Shown: one piece after another, positions 1 to 10,006 of the stretch
How positions within the stretch are numbered: position 1 is the first letter of the stretch
Layout of the letters: each line of letters opens with the position of its first letter
Assembly: GCA_905221605.1 (NCBI GenBank)
Contig: CAJNDS010002157.1
Location: forward strand, 792,001 to 856,000
Source: Symbiodinium natans
Lineage: Eukaryota; Sar; Dinophyceae; Suessiales; Symbiodiniaceae
DNA: 64,000 nucleotides
Reading direction: 5' to 3'
The notes under the pieces: generated by a model
Seen by the model: only the letters and a program-made list of their open reading frames with translations
Told to the model about the DNA's origin: nothing
Databases searched by the model: none
Program-made: the position numbers and the translations under genes

Positions 1-174
1 CGCAGTGAGGGGGACGCCGGCTCGGGCGGAGGCGGAACCCTGAGATCGGTTTTTGGGTTTACAGGGGTTTAGGGGTTTAGGGGTTTAGGGTTTGGGGTTT
101 AGGGTTTAGGGTTTAGGGTTTAGGTTTGGGGCTATACGGGCTTGGGGTTTTAGTGTTTAGGGGCTTGAGGTGTG

Positions 175-256
175 AGCTCTGGGCCGGTGCTTTGGCCTTC
201 ACCGGCTGATGCTCCTTGCGGCCCGCCAAGGATTTTACGAAGGCCTCCGCTGCGCC
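175..256 (-). CDS. exon-like island, unidentified
   Basis: An open minus-strand frame begins right after TTTAG of a CCCTAAA array and reads through lysine/alanine-rich sequence (core FVKSLAGRKEHQPVKAK). Third positions are G/C rich. No clear donor is visible, so the 3' limit is approximate. No family recognised. Confidence 0.3.
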
Positions 257-2276
257 CTAAACCCTAAACCCTAAACCCTAAACCCTAAACCCTAAACCCT
301 AAACCCCTGGATCCATGTGGCCACGGAGGGCAGCAGATGCCATGGGACTTTGGCGGCCATTCAAGGACTGCAGGTGAAGAGTGGGTTCCAACGTCCACCG
401 ACGTGAGTGACTTGTCAAGTTTAGGGTCAGGAATTTAGGGGTTTGCGGGCCTGGGGGTTTAGGGTGTAGGGTTGGGGGTTAGGGTTGTGGGGTTTAAGGT
501 TCATGGTCTAGGGCATAGGGTCATGAGCATGGGACGGCCCGAAGTGCAGTTGTTACTGATATCATTCGTTTCAGGGTTTTTGGGTTTAGGGTGTGTGCGG
601 GTTGGGGGGCGTTAGGGCTTCCGGGTTCATCTGCACCTTGGTGAAAAAAAAGTGCAGACCAAAGAGTTGCAGGAAGAAGCTGTGCTAAGCCCAAAACTAC
701 CCTAAACCCTAAACCCTAAACCCTAAACCCTAAACCACAAGCCCCAACTCCCCAAAGCTTTGAGGCCCCAAAGCCCCAAAAGACTCCCTGAACCCTTTCA
801 CTATCGGTCTTATAGGGTTTAGGGTTCAGGGGTTGAGGGTTTAGGGTTGAGGGGTTGAGGGGTTTAGGGTTTAGGCTTTGGGGTTTAGGGTATCCACGGT
901 CAAATCCCTTACTTGCAAAAAGACCCTATGTGAAAAAGCCTGTCAACTAAACCCTCAAGCCCCAACCAAGCCCTGTAAAGCCAATCAACCCCAAACCCTC
1001 TACCCTAAACCTTAAGCGGCTAAGCGGCAAACCCTGAACCCTACACCCTAAACCTGAAACCCTAAAACCCGCAACCTCAAACCCTAAACCCTTAAAAACA
1101 ATCTTAAGCCGAACGCCAAAAGACAGACAAGCCTGTAAAGCGCATAATTCGAAGCAACCCTTTGGCATCCCGCCGACTCAAACCCCAAACCGAAAAACTC
1201 GAAGCCCCTCACACACCCAAAGACCCCTCGCAAAAGCCCCAAAGCCCCTGAAGCCAGAACCCCTGACTTGAACCCCCCCCCACCCTAATCCCCAAATCGC
1301 TAGACCCTACCCAAAACAAAATCCTGAGCCCCTGAAGCCCCCAAACTGCGCAACGCCTCAGGGGCCTACAAGGAGGGGCCCCCTTACTATACCAAATATA
1401 GTTAAGGGACTTATAACCTCATTTAGGATCCTTATAACCTAGTTTAGGGTCCTTAAAACTCTACCTATAACCAGGGGGGCCCCTCCTTGTAAGGTTGAGG
1501 TTCTAGGGAGGTTTAGGGTGCGCCCAGAGACGTCAAAAAAAATGTTCTGCCGACAGGCTCGTGCTCCGCATCCAGGAGTGCGTCGAAGAGACCTCAGACG
1601 CTGGGGTGAAAAGTTGAGGGTTCTCCAAGGTTGTCAATGTTCTAGGGGTTTAAGTGCGCTTTAACTGTTCTTTCAGTTTGTTGTCTTTGTTAACAGGGTG
1701 GTTAGGGTCTTTCCCGGGTTCCAGGGTAGGTGTTTAACGGTTTTTCCAGCTTGTGCCCGGGCTTACGACATCGACCCTCAATGGTAGAGTGTGTGTGTGT
1801 GTGTGTGTCTTTTTTGGTGGGGGAGGGTGCCTAAGTTGTTCTTGCATACTATACAAGCATACGAGCCAACATAGTGAGCACACACACACACACAAAAATG
1901 AAAACACACTACAAAACGCACCAACATGTGGGAGCAGAAAAGCAACGATGGGCAGGTGTGCAAATAGGACCATGTTTTAGCAGGAGGGCTGCAAGCAACA
2001 ACTGCCGTTAGGATGATGAAATACACTTTGGCCTGGTGTGGTACATTGGGCTACGGCTACACTTCACCCAAACCCTGAAGACCTAAACCTTAAACCCTCA
2101 ACCCAAAACCCTAAACCCTAAACCCTAAACCCTGAGCTGCAGCATGCAAAGATGCTGCACGACATTGCGCTTCAGCCACATTTAGTGCAACACATGCTTG
2201 GAGAGCGAACAGGGCCTTCACTAGCACCGAGCCCTAAACCACCAATCCCCCTAAACCCTAAACCTAAACCCTCAAC
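257..2276. repeat. telomere-like repeats and one palindromic element, no clear gene
   Basis: This stretch is a mixture of perfect and degenerate TTTAGGG/CCCTAAA heptads in both orientations, a GT/CA microsatellite near 1791-1810 and 1879-1895, and an inverted-repeat element at 1367-1491. The island at 310-420 is open on both strands and could hold a small exon, but I cannot choose a strand. Confidence 0.6.
1367..1491. mobile_element. inverted-repeat element, GGGGCCCC family
   Basis: The ends are perfect inverted repeats (TACAAGGAGGGGCCC and its complement). The interior repeats CTTATAACC/TTTAGGRTCC units. Related copies are at 53215-53328 (intact) and at 31816-31905 plus 34816-34851 (split by an insertion). 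No coding capacity, so it resembles a non-autonomous MITE. No clear target duplication. Confidence 0.7.
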
Positions 2277-2356
2277 CAGCAACGACACAGGAGCTCATCG
2301 TGCGTAGCATGTGCACATACCACGTGTCATCTTTCTCTCGCACGAAGACCTGGAGC
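2277..2356 (-). CDS. exon of unidentified multi-exon gene
   Basis: The frame opens directly after TTTAG of a telomere-type array and reads LQVFVREKDDTWYVHMLRTM, ending at a G|GTTGAG donor. It lies about 30 nt from the preceding exon (2387-2728). The gap is almost pure heptad repeat, and the two frames join if the junction is shifted by one base. Family not recognised. Confidence 0.5.
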
Positions 2357-2386
2357 CTAAACCCTAAACCCTAAACCCTGATAAAC

Positions 2387-2728
2387 CCTGATGAGCAGAC
2401 CCTTTTTGCGCATCATGCCATCAATAAGTCGAAAGATCAAGTCATAGCCTTGACGCTTGGGATGGCCGTTGTTGTCTTTCATGTGGCGCCTCGTGAAGGT
2501 GGCGGGGTCGCTGTACTGCAGGACATCCAGCGTGTTATTGCGGAAGCGCGACGCAACTTGGAGATACTGACCTTCCAGGGGAACGCTCGAGGTGCGATTC
2601 GGAATCAGCGTCCGCCGCGCAATGCACCAGAAGAGGAACTTCAAGTTTTGGAATCGTGAGGTGAGGTGTGCCAAGCAGGAGAGGCCGTGACTCACCATCA
2701 CCTCGTTGTCTTCCTTGTTCACCTTCTC
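2387..2728 (-). CDS. longest exon of unidentified multi-exon gene
   Basis: The exon follows a TGCATAG acceptor and stays open for about 114 codons. Near its C-terminal end it reads YDLIFRLIDGMMRKKG, and earlier DPATFTRRHMKDNNGHP. It joins exon 2873-2994 in phase 0 through a 144-nt GC-AG intron. The mixture of charged and aromatic residues looks like a folded soluble domain, but I do not recognise the family. Confidence 0.6.
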
Positions 2729-2872
2729 CTATGCAGAACTGGGAACCAAAAATGATAATCCCTGCTGTGTCCTAGGAATGAAAGTGCCCAAAAACTACAA
2801 CTTGGAACCCTAGCAAAAAATGAATTACGGTACCCAAACAAATCGAAATTTTCCCAAATATCCCTAAGTCGC

Positions 2873-2994
2873 CCTGATGACGTTGTAGGCGCTTGGGGGC
2901 AAGTCAAGGAAAAGGTCGCCCGGCGTCAAAGAATCCACGTAGCGGTTCCCGAAGTACCAGTTGGGAACCATGAGCACCTCGACCCAATCGTTAC
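2873..2994 (-). CDS. exon of unidentified multi-exon gene
   Basis: A TTTTTCTAG acceptor precedes the frame NDWVEVLMVPNWYFGNRYVD, which continues SLTPGDLFLDLPPSAYNVI. It connects in phase 1 to exon 3114-3222 by a 119-nt GT-AG intron, and in phase 0 to 2387-2728 by a GC-AG intron. This is one of the better-supported exon chains in the window. Confidence 0.65.
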
Positions 2995-3113
2995 CTAGAA
3001 AAAAAGGGTGCCCCTTTTTGCTTCAAAGGAGCTTCTGAAGGGAACCTAAATCTTAAAACAAAACAGAATAAGGGAACCTAAACCCCCTAAAACAAAAAAA
3101 GGGAAATAAGCAC

Positions 3114-3222
3114 CTGTACTCTGGGGCCTCGGCACAGTGTGACTGTAAGCGCTGCAGGCCTCCTGCAAGAGGTCCAGCGTCGACCGGTGGAATACCGGAA
3201 GGGCCTCCAAAGCCATGCAATC
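3114..3222 (-). CDS. exon of unidentified multi-exon gene
   Basis: Open frame DCMALEALPVFHRSTLDLLQ followed by EACSAYSHTVPRPQST, after a GCTAAG acceptor and before an ACAG|GTGC donor. The donor phase matches the next exon exactly. No family recognised. Confidence 0.6.
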
Positions 3223-3403
3223 CTTAGCTGCTGAGTTCACAAGCCCCCCAAAAAGTGTACACCTTCAGACTTTCAGTTCTATAGGGGATTCTAGTATCCC
3301 AACAGAGTAAAGTGCACATCTTCAAACTTTTCAGTTCAAAAGAGGATTCTAGTATCCCAATAAAAATTAAAGAGTACTCATCCAGCTACTAAGAATCAAC
3401 TCC

Positions 3404-3446
3404 CTGCAGCTTGCGGAGATGGGGGCCCAGGACCTCAATGGTTCCC
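3404..3446 (-). CDS. short exon-like segment
   Basis: TIEVLGPHLRKLQ is open with mostly G/C third positions after an AGCAAG acceptor. Its phase does not match the neighbouring exon candidates without an extra exon, so its membership in the same gene is uncertain. Confidence 0.35.
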
Positions 3447-3491
3447 CTTGCTACCCCCCTCTGGGGTTTAGGGTTTAGGGTTTAGGGTTTC

Positions 3492-3620
3492 GGGCCCTCT
3501 ATACTACCACACGCTAAGTTCCCCCCTCATACTTCTAAGGCCATTTGGGGATAATGAAAAGCCGAATTAGGGTTCGTTCAGGGGGGCACCTAGGGGTGAG
3601 GGGGGGGATATAGAGGGCCC
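3492..3620. mobile_element. inverted-repeat element ending in GGGCCCTCTATA
   Basis: The ends GGGCCCTCTAT and ATAGAGGGCCC are inverted copies around about 105 bp of unique sequence, flanked by telomere-type arrays. It lies between exon-like segments 3404-3446 and 3691-3771, so it is probably intronic. No second copy found in the window. Confidence 0.55.
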
Positions 3621-3690
3621 TAAACCCTAAACCCTCAACCCTCAACTCTCAACCCTCAACCCTCAACCCTAACCCAACCCATCTAAGCAC

Positions 3691-3771
3691 CTCATACTCC
3701 ATCTTCGCCTCCTCTAGGTGGCGGGGAAGAAAATGCGATGGGCCCAGGAGAAACACCGAGCCGCGCTGGGC
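3691..3771 (-). CDS. exon with LLGPSH motif, unidentified
   Basis: Exactly 27 codons lie between a GTCCAG acceptor and a GAG|GTGC donor: AQRGSVFLLGPSHFLPRHLE then EAKMEYE. VFLLGPSH resembles the Memo-family core motif, but the following candidate exons do not continue like Memo, so I leave it unassigned. Confidence 0.5.
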
Positions 3772-3849
3772 CTGGACTTTGAAAGGAACAGAAAGAAGTT
3801 TAGGGTTTAGGGTTTAGGGTTTAGGGTTTAGGGTTTAGGGTTTAGGGTT

Positions 3850-4476
3850 GGGTTCGGCCGGTCCACACTAACAGTCACCACCAGCAGACCCACAAATAAA
3901 AGCACCCGGTAAATGCCAAAAAATTGACTGAGATTCCTGCTATTCCTGGTGCTATTCCTGGTGCTATTTCTGGTGCTATTTCTGGTGCATTTTTTTGTGC
4001 TATTCCTGGTGCTATTTCTGGTGCTATTTTTTGTGCTATTGTTTGTGCTGTTTCTGGTGCTATTTTTTGTGCTATTTTTTGTGCTATTGTTTGTGCTATT
4101 TCTGGTGCTGTTGCTGGTGCTATGTGACTAACAATCACCATCAGCAGACCCACAAAAAACAGCACCCGGTAAATGCTAAGCTGCTAAAATTGACTGGGAT
4201 TCCTGGTGCTATTTCTGGTGCTATTGTTTGTGCTATTTCTGGTGCTATTTTTTGTGCTATTCCTGGCGCTATCTCTGGTGCTATTTTTTGTGCTATTGTT
4301 TGTGCAATTTCTGGTGCTATTTCTGCTGCTATGTGACTAACAGTCACCACCAGCAGACCCACAAAAAGAAGCACCCGGTAAATGCTAAAATTGACTGGGA
4401 TTCCTGGTGCTATTTTTGGCCTGTGTGTTATAAGGCCACGGCGTTATTTGACTGTTAGTGTGGACCGGCCGAACCC
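3850..4476. mobile_element. 627-bp inverted-repeat element carrying a GGTGCTATTTCT minisatellite
   Basis: Perfect 28-bp terminal inverted repeats (GGGTTCGGCCGGTCCACACT and onward) sit at 3850-3877 and 4449-4476. Inside are three tandem units, each starting ACTAACARTCACCA and containing an approximately 12-bp minisatellite (GGTGCTATTTCT and variants). Open frames through it are periodic artefacts (IPGAISGAIFCAI and similar) and are not annotated as genes. Confidence 0.8.
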
Positions 4477-4760
4477 AAGTTTAGGGTTTAGGGCGAACCA
4501 GGGAGAAAAAAAGTATAGACTTCTATCTATTTCAGCATGGTTCCTTTCAGGTACCAAAAAGCATAGACTCATACTTCATAAAAGGCTCCTTTAAGGTACA
4601 GGTATTTAATAGAAAAAAGTGTTAAAGCATGGTGCTCCAAACCCGGGGGGCAGGAACTGGAAGGTGGAGATCTTCTGGCCGCCACGCAGCAGGCGGGGCA
4701 ATGAAACTGGAGCTGAAGTACACCTCAAAAGTTTAGGGTTTAGGGGTTAGGGTTTAGGGT

Positions 4761-4868
4761 TTGGGATGTTCCCGCTTATACTAACAGTCCTTGATAGGGA
4801 TGAAAATTGGGGGGGGGGGGGGGGTACTATAATCCCGATCAAGGACTGTCAGTGTAAGGGGCATCCCA
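4761..4868. mobile_element. introner-like inverted-repeat element, copy 1
   Basis: Starts TTGGGATGTTCCCGCTTATA and ends in the complementary arm (CAGTGTAAGGGGCATCCCA), with a G-run in the middle. It belongs to the TTGGGATG family. No target duplication visible at this copy. Confidence 0.75.
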
Positions 4869-5813
4869 CGATACACCTCAGCTACAAAAGAAAGGTAGGC
4901 AAGGGCGAGGGATGTCGAAAGTCGGAAGCCTTTTGCCGTGGCTTAACGGGCTTGTGATGGAACCTACCCTTCTGTTGTATACTGTACGTTAGATTCTTAT
5001 TTCAGTATGTCTATAATGGGGGTTTATGAAAATATGCCCCCCCCCCCCCCCCCAAATAGCAGGATCCCGTTGTAGCAGGGACCCCAATAAAGCACCCCTA
5101 ATTCGGAAGCCCCCATACCCAAAACCCTAAACCCTAGACCCGAAACCCTAACCCTAATGTATTCTAACACAAAGAAACGAAAAGAGTACTACCGTGGGAT
5201 CCTGGACACCATGCCTAGACTCGAGGCCATGAGCACCACTCGCCTTTCTGAAGGCCTCATCCCTAGATTCGGTTTGGGGTTTAGGGTTGAGGGTTTAGGG
5301 TTTAGGGATTCGGGGTTTTAGGGTTTCGGGTTCAGGGTTTTCGGAGCTTCTCAACGCAAGGGTTTGGGGTTCGGGGTTTGGGGTTTGGGAGAGCATGGTA
5401 GACCCTGAATCTCTGCGGGATGTTCCCCCGGGGTTAGAAACAGCCGGAAACCCTAAACCCTAAACCCTAAACCCTAAACCCTAAACCCTAAACCCTAAAC
5501 CCTAAACCCAAGAGGACGTTTCTAATGTTGCTATAGAATGATACTATGCGGGGCACATCGTTCCCTAAATCCTTAAGGCCCTGACCAAGCCAAAGCAGAT
5601 GAGCCATGCTCCAGGTTCGTTAGGGGCTACTTGGGACTCTATTTACCCAAAGTTTTTTCGGGGAAAACCGGCTATACCTACGAATTTGCTACGAATTCAC
5701 GAGGTAAGAAACCACAAGGCTCTGGGTAAAGAGAGTTCCAGGCAGCGTTTTGGGATGGGTTGATCATGTGGGTTTAGGTTTTACGGTTAAGGGTTTAGGG
5801 TTGAGGGGTTTAG
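4869..5813. repeat. telomere-like repeats, no firm gene
   Basis: Arrays of CCCTAAA and TTTAGGG, a C-run at 5037-5053, and unique patches at 5160-5260 and 5510-5760 whose frames are open on both strands. I see no exon I can defend. Confidence 0.5.
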
Positions 5814-5904
5814 GGCCACTGCGGCCTGGACTTGAGCCTACGCCGCAGAACATGCGAAGCCTCACGTCGCGTTTAAGGCCCTGAGGGTAGGACTTCCGGT
5901 GCAG
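5814..5904 (-). CDS. exon-like island, unidentified
   Basis: Minus-strand frame LHRKSYPQGLKRDVRLRMFC then GVGSSPGRSG, open throughout with G/C-rich third positions. The acceptor is not obvious, so the 5' limit is approximate. Confidence 0.4.
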
Positions 5905-5974
5905 GTTTAGGGTTTAGGGTTAAGGGTTTAGGGTTTAGAGTTTAGGGTTTACGGTTTAGGGTTTAGGGTTTAGG

Positions 5975-6066
5975 GGAGACGTAGGCTGCTCTTGCGATTT
6001 TTCTAACTCGTAGCATTCAGATTCGTACTTGGTCATCATGGTGATTGGCTCCAGGTTCCCACCCAT
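5975..6066 (-). CDS. exon-like island starting at an ATG
   Basis: Open frame MGGNLEPITMMTKYESECYE followed by LEKSQEQPTSP, running to the edge of a CCCTAAA array. It could be a first exon, but no promoter or spliced-leader acceptor is visible. Confidence 0.35.
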
Positions 6067-6396
6067 AAATCCCGTTAAACCAAAAGTCCAAGGTTACCGT
6101 GGAACGGATTACAAGTGGAGGTGAAGTGTGTGCAGGGCTGGGGCACGGCGCCTGTGAGTTGTAGGGTTTAGGGTTCAGGGTTTAGTTTCGGGTCCCTTTG
6201 AAGGGGACACGCCTCACTACTTTACTGCTGCCCAGGAAGGTCCACCTTCACTCTGGAAGACTATACCACCACGGAGAATTCCAGACAAATCTGAGAGCGT
6301 TCAAACCCTAGCCCTAAACCCTAAACCCTAAACCCTAAAACCTAAACCCTAAAACCTAAACCCTAAACCCTAAACCCTGAACCCCAAACCAAAAGG

Positions 6397-6495
6397 AATC
6401 TGGGATCCAGGGAGTCTGGCTGTCCGCAGCACCCTCGGCGAGAGGGGGCAGGTGGCCAGCCAGCTGCAGGGCCAAGTGCACCTGCTCCCGAAAAC
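6397..6495 (-). CDS. exon-like island, unidentified
   Basis: A GCGTAG acceptor precedes FREQVHLALQLAGHLPPLAE, an amphipathic helical stretch with strongly G/C-biased third positions. The plus strand is also open (AVRSTLGERGQVASQLQGQV), so strand is a judgement based on the neighbours. Confidence 0.4.
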
Positions 6496-6837
6496 CTACG
6501 CACCTCGACCCTTAGACCCTGTAAACCCCCCAAAACCCCCTAAACCCTAAACCCTAAACCCTAAACCCTAAACCCTAAACCCTAAACCCTAAACCCTAAA
6601 CCCTAAACCCTAAACCCTAAACCCTAAACCCTAAACCAACCCCCTAAACCCTAATTCAGCCCTAGACCCTTAGTCCCTCAGACCCAAAGACCAGGCAGGG
6701 GGTTCAGCTTTAGGTTGGCTTCCCCTCCCCACAACAAAAAGGTAGTTGAGAACTTTGGGATCTAAACTGGTATAGCATAGGTTTACCATACCCAAAAACA
6801 AGAACAGCGACACCCCAGGAGCCGGTAGGCTATGTTG

Positions 6838-8110
6838 TGCCCTAAGCCCTAAACCCTATAAACCCTGCACCACCCAAAACCCTAAGACCCGAGACCCTTA
6901 AACCCTAAACCCCAAACACCAAACCCTGAACCCTAAAACCCCAAACCCTAAACCCTGAAACCTAAAACCGAAAAACCCCAAAACCCCAAAACCAAAACCC
7001 TAAACCCCAAACACTAAACTCCCTGGCCCTAAACCATAAACCCTAAACCTTAAACACCAAACCCCGAACCCTAAACCCTGAACCCTAAAACCCCAAACCC
7101 TGAATCCTAAACCCCAAACCCTACAAACCTCGTAGCCCTAAACCCCAAACCCTAAACCCCAAAAACCAAAACCATAAACCCCAAAACCCCAAACCCTGCA
7201 CCCCGAGACTCTGTTGGTTTCGCTCCAGGCCCAAAAACCCAAAACCCTAAACCCTAAAACCCCAAACCCTAAACCGTAATCCCAAACCCTAAACCCCAAA
7301 CCCAAAACCCTAAACCCCAAACCCTAAACCCTAAACCCCAAACCCTAAACCCCAAACCCCAAACCCCAAACCCCAAACCCCAAACCCCAAACCCTAAACC
7401 CTAAACCCTAAACCCCAAACCCCAAACCCCAAACCCTAAACCCTAAACCCCAAACCCTACACCTAAACCATAGACCCCACACCCTAAACCCCAAACCCTA
7501 AACCCTAAACCCTAAACCCCAAACCCTAAACCCTAAACCCTAAACCCCAAACCCCAAACCCTAAACCCCAAACCCCAAACCCTAAACCCTAAACCCTAAA
7601 CCCTAAACCCTAGGTCCATGCCTGCTCGCGGGTTGCGCGGTCGCTGGTGCGACAGATCATGGCCGTGACCCCCTGGCTTCCCAGAAGAGACAGGGTTTAG
7701 GGTTTAGGGTTTATGGTTTAGGGTTTGGGGTTTGGGGTTTGGGGTTTGGGGTTTAGGGTTTAGGGTTTAGGGTTAAGGGTTTGGGGTTTGGGGTTTAGGG
7801 TTTGGGGTTTGGGGTTTGTGGTTTTGGGTTTGGGGTTTAGGGTTTAGGGTTTGGGGTTTAGGGTTTGGGGTTTGGGGTTTGTGGTTTGGGGTTTGGGGTT
7901 TGGGGTTTGTGGTTTGGGGTTTGGGGTTTGGGGTTTAGGGTTTAGGGTTTAGGGTTTGGGGTTTGGGGTGTTGGGGTGTTGGGGTGTGGGTCTTAGGGTT
8001 TGCGTTGTTGGGGCTTAGGGCTTGGGGGCTTGGAGGGCTTGGGGCTTAGGGTTTGGGGTTTGGGGCTTGGGGTTCGGGCTTAGGGTTTTAAGGTCAGGGC
8101 TTTTGGCTTA
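6838..8110. repeat. largest telomere-like block, two opposed arrays
   Basis: 6838-7615 is CCCTAAA mixed with CCCCAAA, and 7691-8110 is TTTAGGG mixed with TTTGGGG. They are separated by a 75-bp G/C-rich island. The polarity is that of two outward-facing chromosome ends around a tiny island. Heptad variants are interleaved rather than sorted into blocks. Confidence 0.85.
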
Positions 8111-8717
8111 GGGCTTGGGGCTTGGGGTTGCAGACTTGGGGCTCCGCGAAGCCTCTGCAAGGCCTAGTCAGGCGTAGGCTGAAGGAGGGCTGAGGGCGCA
8201 TTTGGGTTTAGGGTTTAGGGTTTGCGGTTTGGAGTTTGGGGTTTCGGTTTACCCTGCCTGTTTGGATAAGTCCGCGGAACCCCTGAGCTCGGATAGCCTG
8301 AAGCGCAATCCTTCTTTCTAGGACCTTCTGCTGGGTTTAAGGATCCGAATTTGTGGCCCTTGATTGTTTCCCCTGATAAAAAGCCCTTACATTACAACCT
8401 ATCTATCTATCTATCTATACATATGTATATATATATATATTTCTATAACCAGGGCCCAGACTTCAGATCCCTATAAACAAGGGTAAGGAGCTACACTCAA
8501 GACCCATGGTTCCAACCTTAGGGTTTAGGATCTAGGGTTTAGGGTGTATTGTTTAGGGTGTAGGGTTCATGCCTCCAGGCTTGGGGGGGCAAGCGGTTTA
8601 GGGTTTGGGGCCTATAGTTTTCGAAGGGCTTAGGGGCACTGATGTTCAGTCACCCTCAACCCTAACCCTAAACCCTAAACCCTAAACCCTAAACCCCCTA
8701 AACCCCCTAAACCCTAA

Positions 8718-8780
8718 GTCCGCCTCCCACATGATGCGCTCTTGGTTGGGGTGCTCCTGGGCTTCCCGGGGGGCAGATTT
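8718..8780 (-). CDS. exon-like island, unidentified
   Basis: Open frame KSAPREAQEHPNQERIMWEA, a charged, probably helical segment bordered on its 3' side by TTAGGG sequence. Acceptor not resolved. Confidence 0.4.
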
Positions 8781-9044
8781 CGAGGGTCTCTTTAACAAAT
8801 TAAATGTCCACGGCTTTTTATCAAGGGATGATGGCAAGTAAAGGGTTTAGGGTTTAGGGTTTGCATCTGTGCGGAATCGACTGTTGCTCAGATGGGTGCC
8901 GGGAAGTCAAGGGATCCTACCTCGCCTCATCCCGAACCCCCTACACCATAAACCCCTAAACCTACATTTTCTAAGGGGTTCTTGCAAAAAGGTGCCCCAA
9001 AACCCTAGGCCCTAAACCCTAAACCCAAAACTCAAAGGTACAAC

Positions 9045-9093
9045 CTTGGCAAGGAAGCGTTGCTTGAAAGTGCGTCAGCAACTTCGGATCCAC
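9045..9093 (-). CDS. short exon, unidentified
   Basis: VDPKLLTHFQATLPCQ lies between a TTGTAAG acceptor and a CAAG|GTTGTA donor. The plus strand is also open here, so confidence is moderate. Confidence 0.4.
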
Positions 9094-9187
9094 CTTACAA
9101 GCAAGGCAAGAAGCAGAAGCAACTCAGGGTTTAGGGTTTAGGGTTTAGGGTTTAGGGTTCAGGCAGGGTTTCATCCCGAAATCTCAC

Positions 9188-9249
9188 AGGAGCCGAGGCG
9201 CCTTGCCATCGCCGAAGCGGCGGAGTGTTTCGGCAAAGGCCGCAAAGTC
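9188..9249 (-). CDS. short exon with canonical splice signals
   Basis: DFAAFAETLRRFGDGKAPRL lies between TATGCCAG and CCT|GTGAGA. Both signals and the codon bias agree. Similar DFA-starting exons occur at 48032-48104 and 57228-57353, but the similarity is too short to call homology. Confidence 0.5.
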
Positions 9250-9354
9250 CTGGCATAAAACGAAAGCTCTGAACCAAGTCCTAAACCCTAAACCCTAAAC
9301 CCTAAAAATCCTAAACCCTAAACCCTAAACCCTGAACCCTTAACCCTAAACCCT

Positions 9355-9390
9355 CAACATTTTCGGAGCCATAAAGGCCTCCTGAAGACC
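9355..9390 (-). CDS. short exon-like segment
   Basis: GLQEAFMAPKML follows a TATTTCAG acceptor and runs into telomere-type repeats. Too short for identification. Confidence 0.3.
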
Positions 9391-9439
9391 CTGAAATATT
9401 TCGCCAGACTTGAGCTAAACTAGGAGCCAAAGAAGGAAA

Positions 9440-9571
9440 CGGTTTAGGGTTTAGGGTTTAGGGTTTAGGGTTTAGGGTTTAGGGTTTAGGGTTTAGGGTT
9501 TAGGGTTTAGGGTTTAGGGTTTAAGGTTTAGGGTTTAGGGTTTAGGGTTTAGGGTTTAGGGTAGTCATCGA
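9440..9571. repeat. long TTTAGGG array next to the LINE
   Basis: About 18 heptads, nearly perfect, lie downstream of the LINE 3' end, separated from it by about 300 bp of degenerate repeat. Confidence 0.85.
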
Positions 9572-10006
9572 TACCAAAAGTAGCCTAGGAATGAACGGGC
9601 AGTTTAGAGAGGTAACTATGACGGAACCCAAACACTCAACAAAGGGCAAGGGCCTACTCTGGGTCCTAGGCAAACTTACACGGAATTCGACATACTTTGC
9701 GAAGGTTCCAGGAGCAAATCCTCGTAACCCGGAAGTCTAACCCACAGACCCAAATCCCGAGACCCCCAAAACCGAGACCCTCAACCCTCAACCCTAAGTC
9801 GAAAACCCTGAAACCCTCAAACCCCAAATCCGAAACCCGAAAACCCGAACCCCGAAACACTAAACCTCACCTACGTCATCCCCATATTGATTGATTGATG
9901 GACAAAGAAGTCCCTGCAGCAGACAGAATTGCTGCATGGGCGCGAGAACGTCCTAGTTCGGCGCAACGCCCCGAACTGTACGGACTTCTCACGAGGCCCC
10001 CGCACG

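Noticed and set aside
3691-3771. Memo-family protein from VFLLGPSH
   Set aside because: The motif fits, but the flanking and following exon candidates show none of the other Memo motifs (such as the histidine-containing MHLP region).
3924-4374. Several long frames with IPGAISGAIFCAI-type repeats
   Set aside because: They follow the 12-bp minisatellite and are open in several frames and both strands at once.
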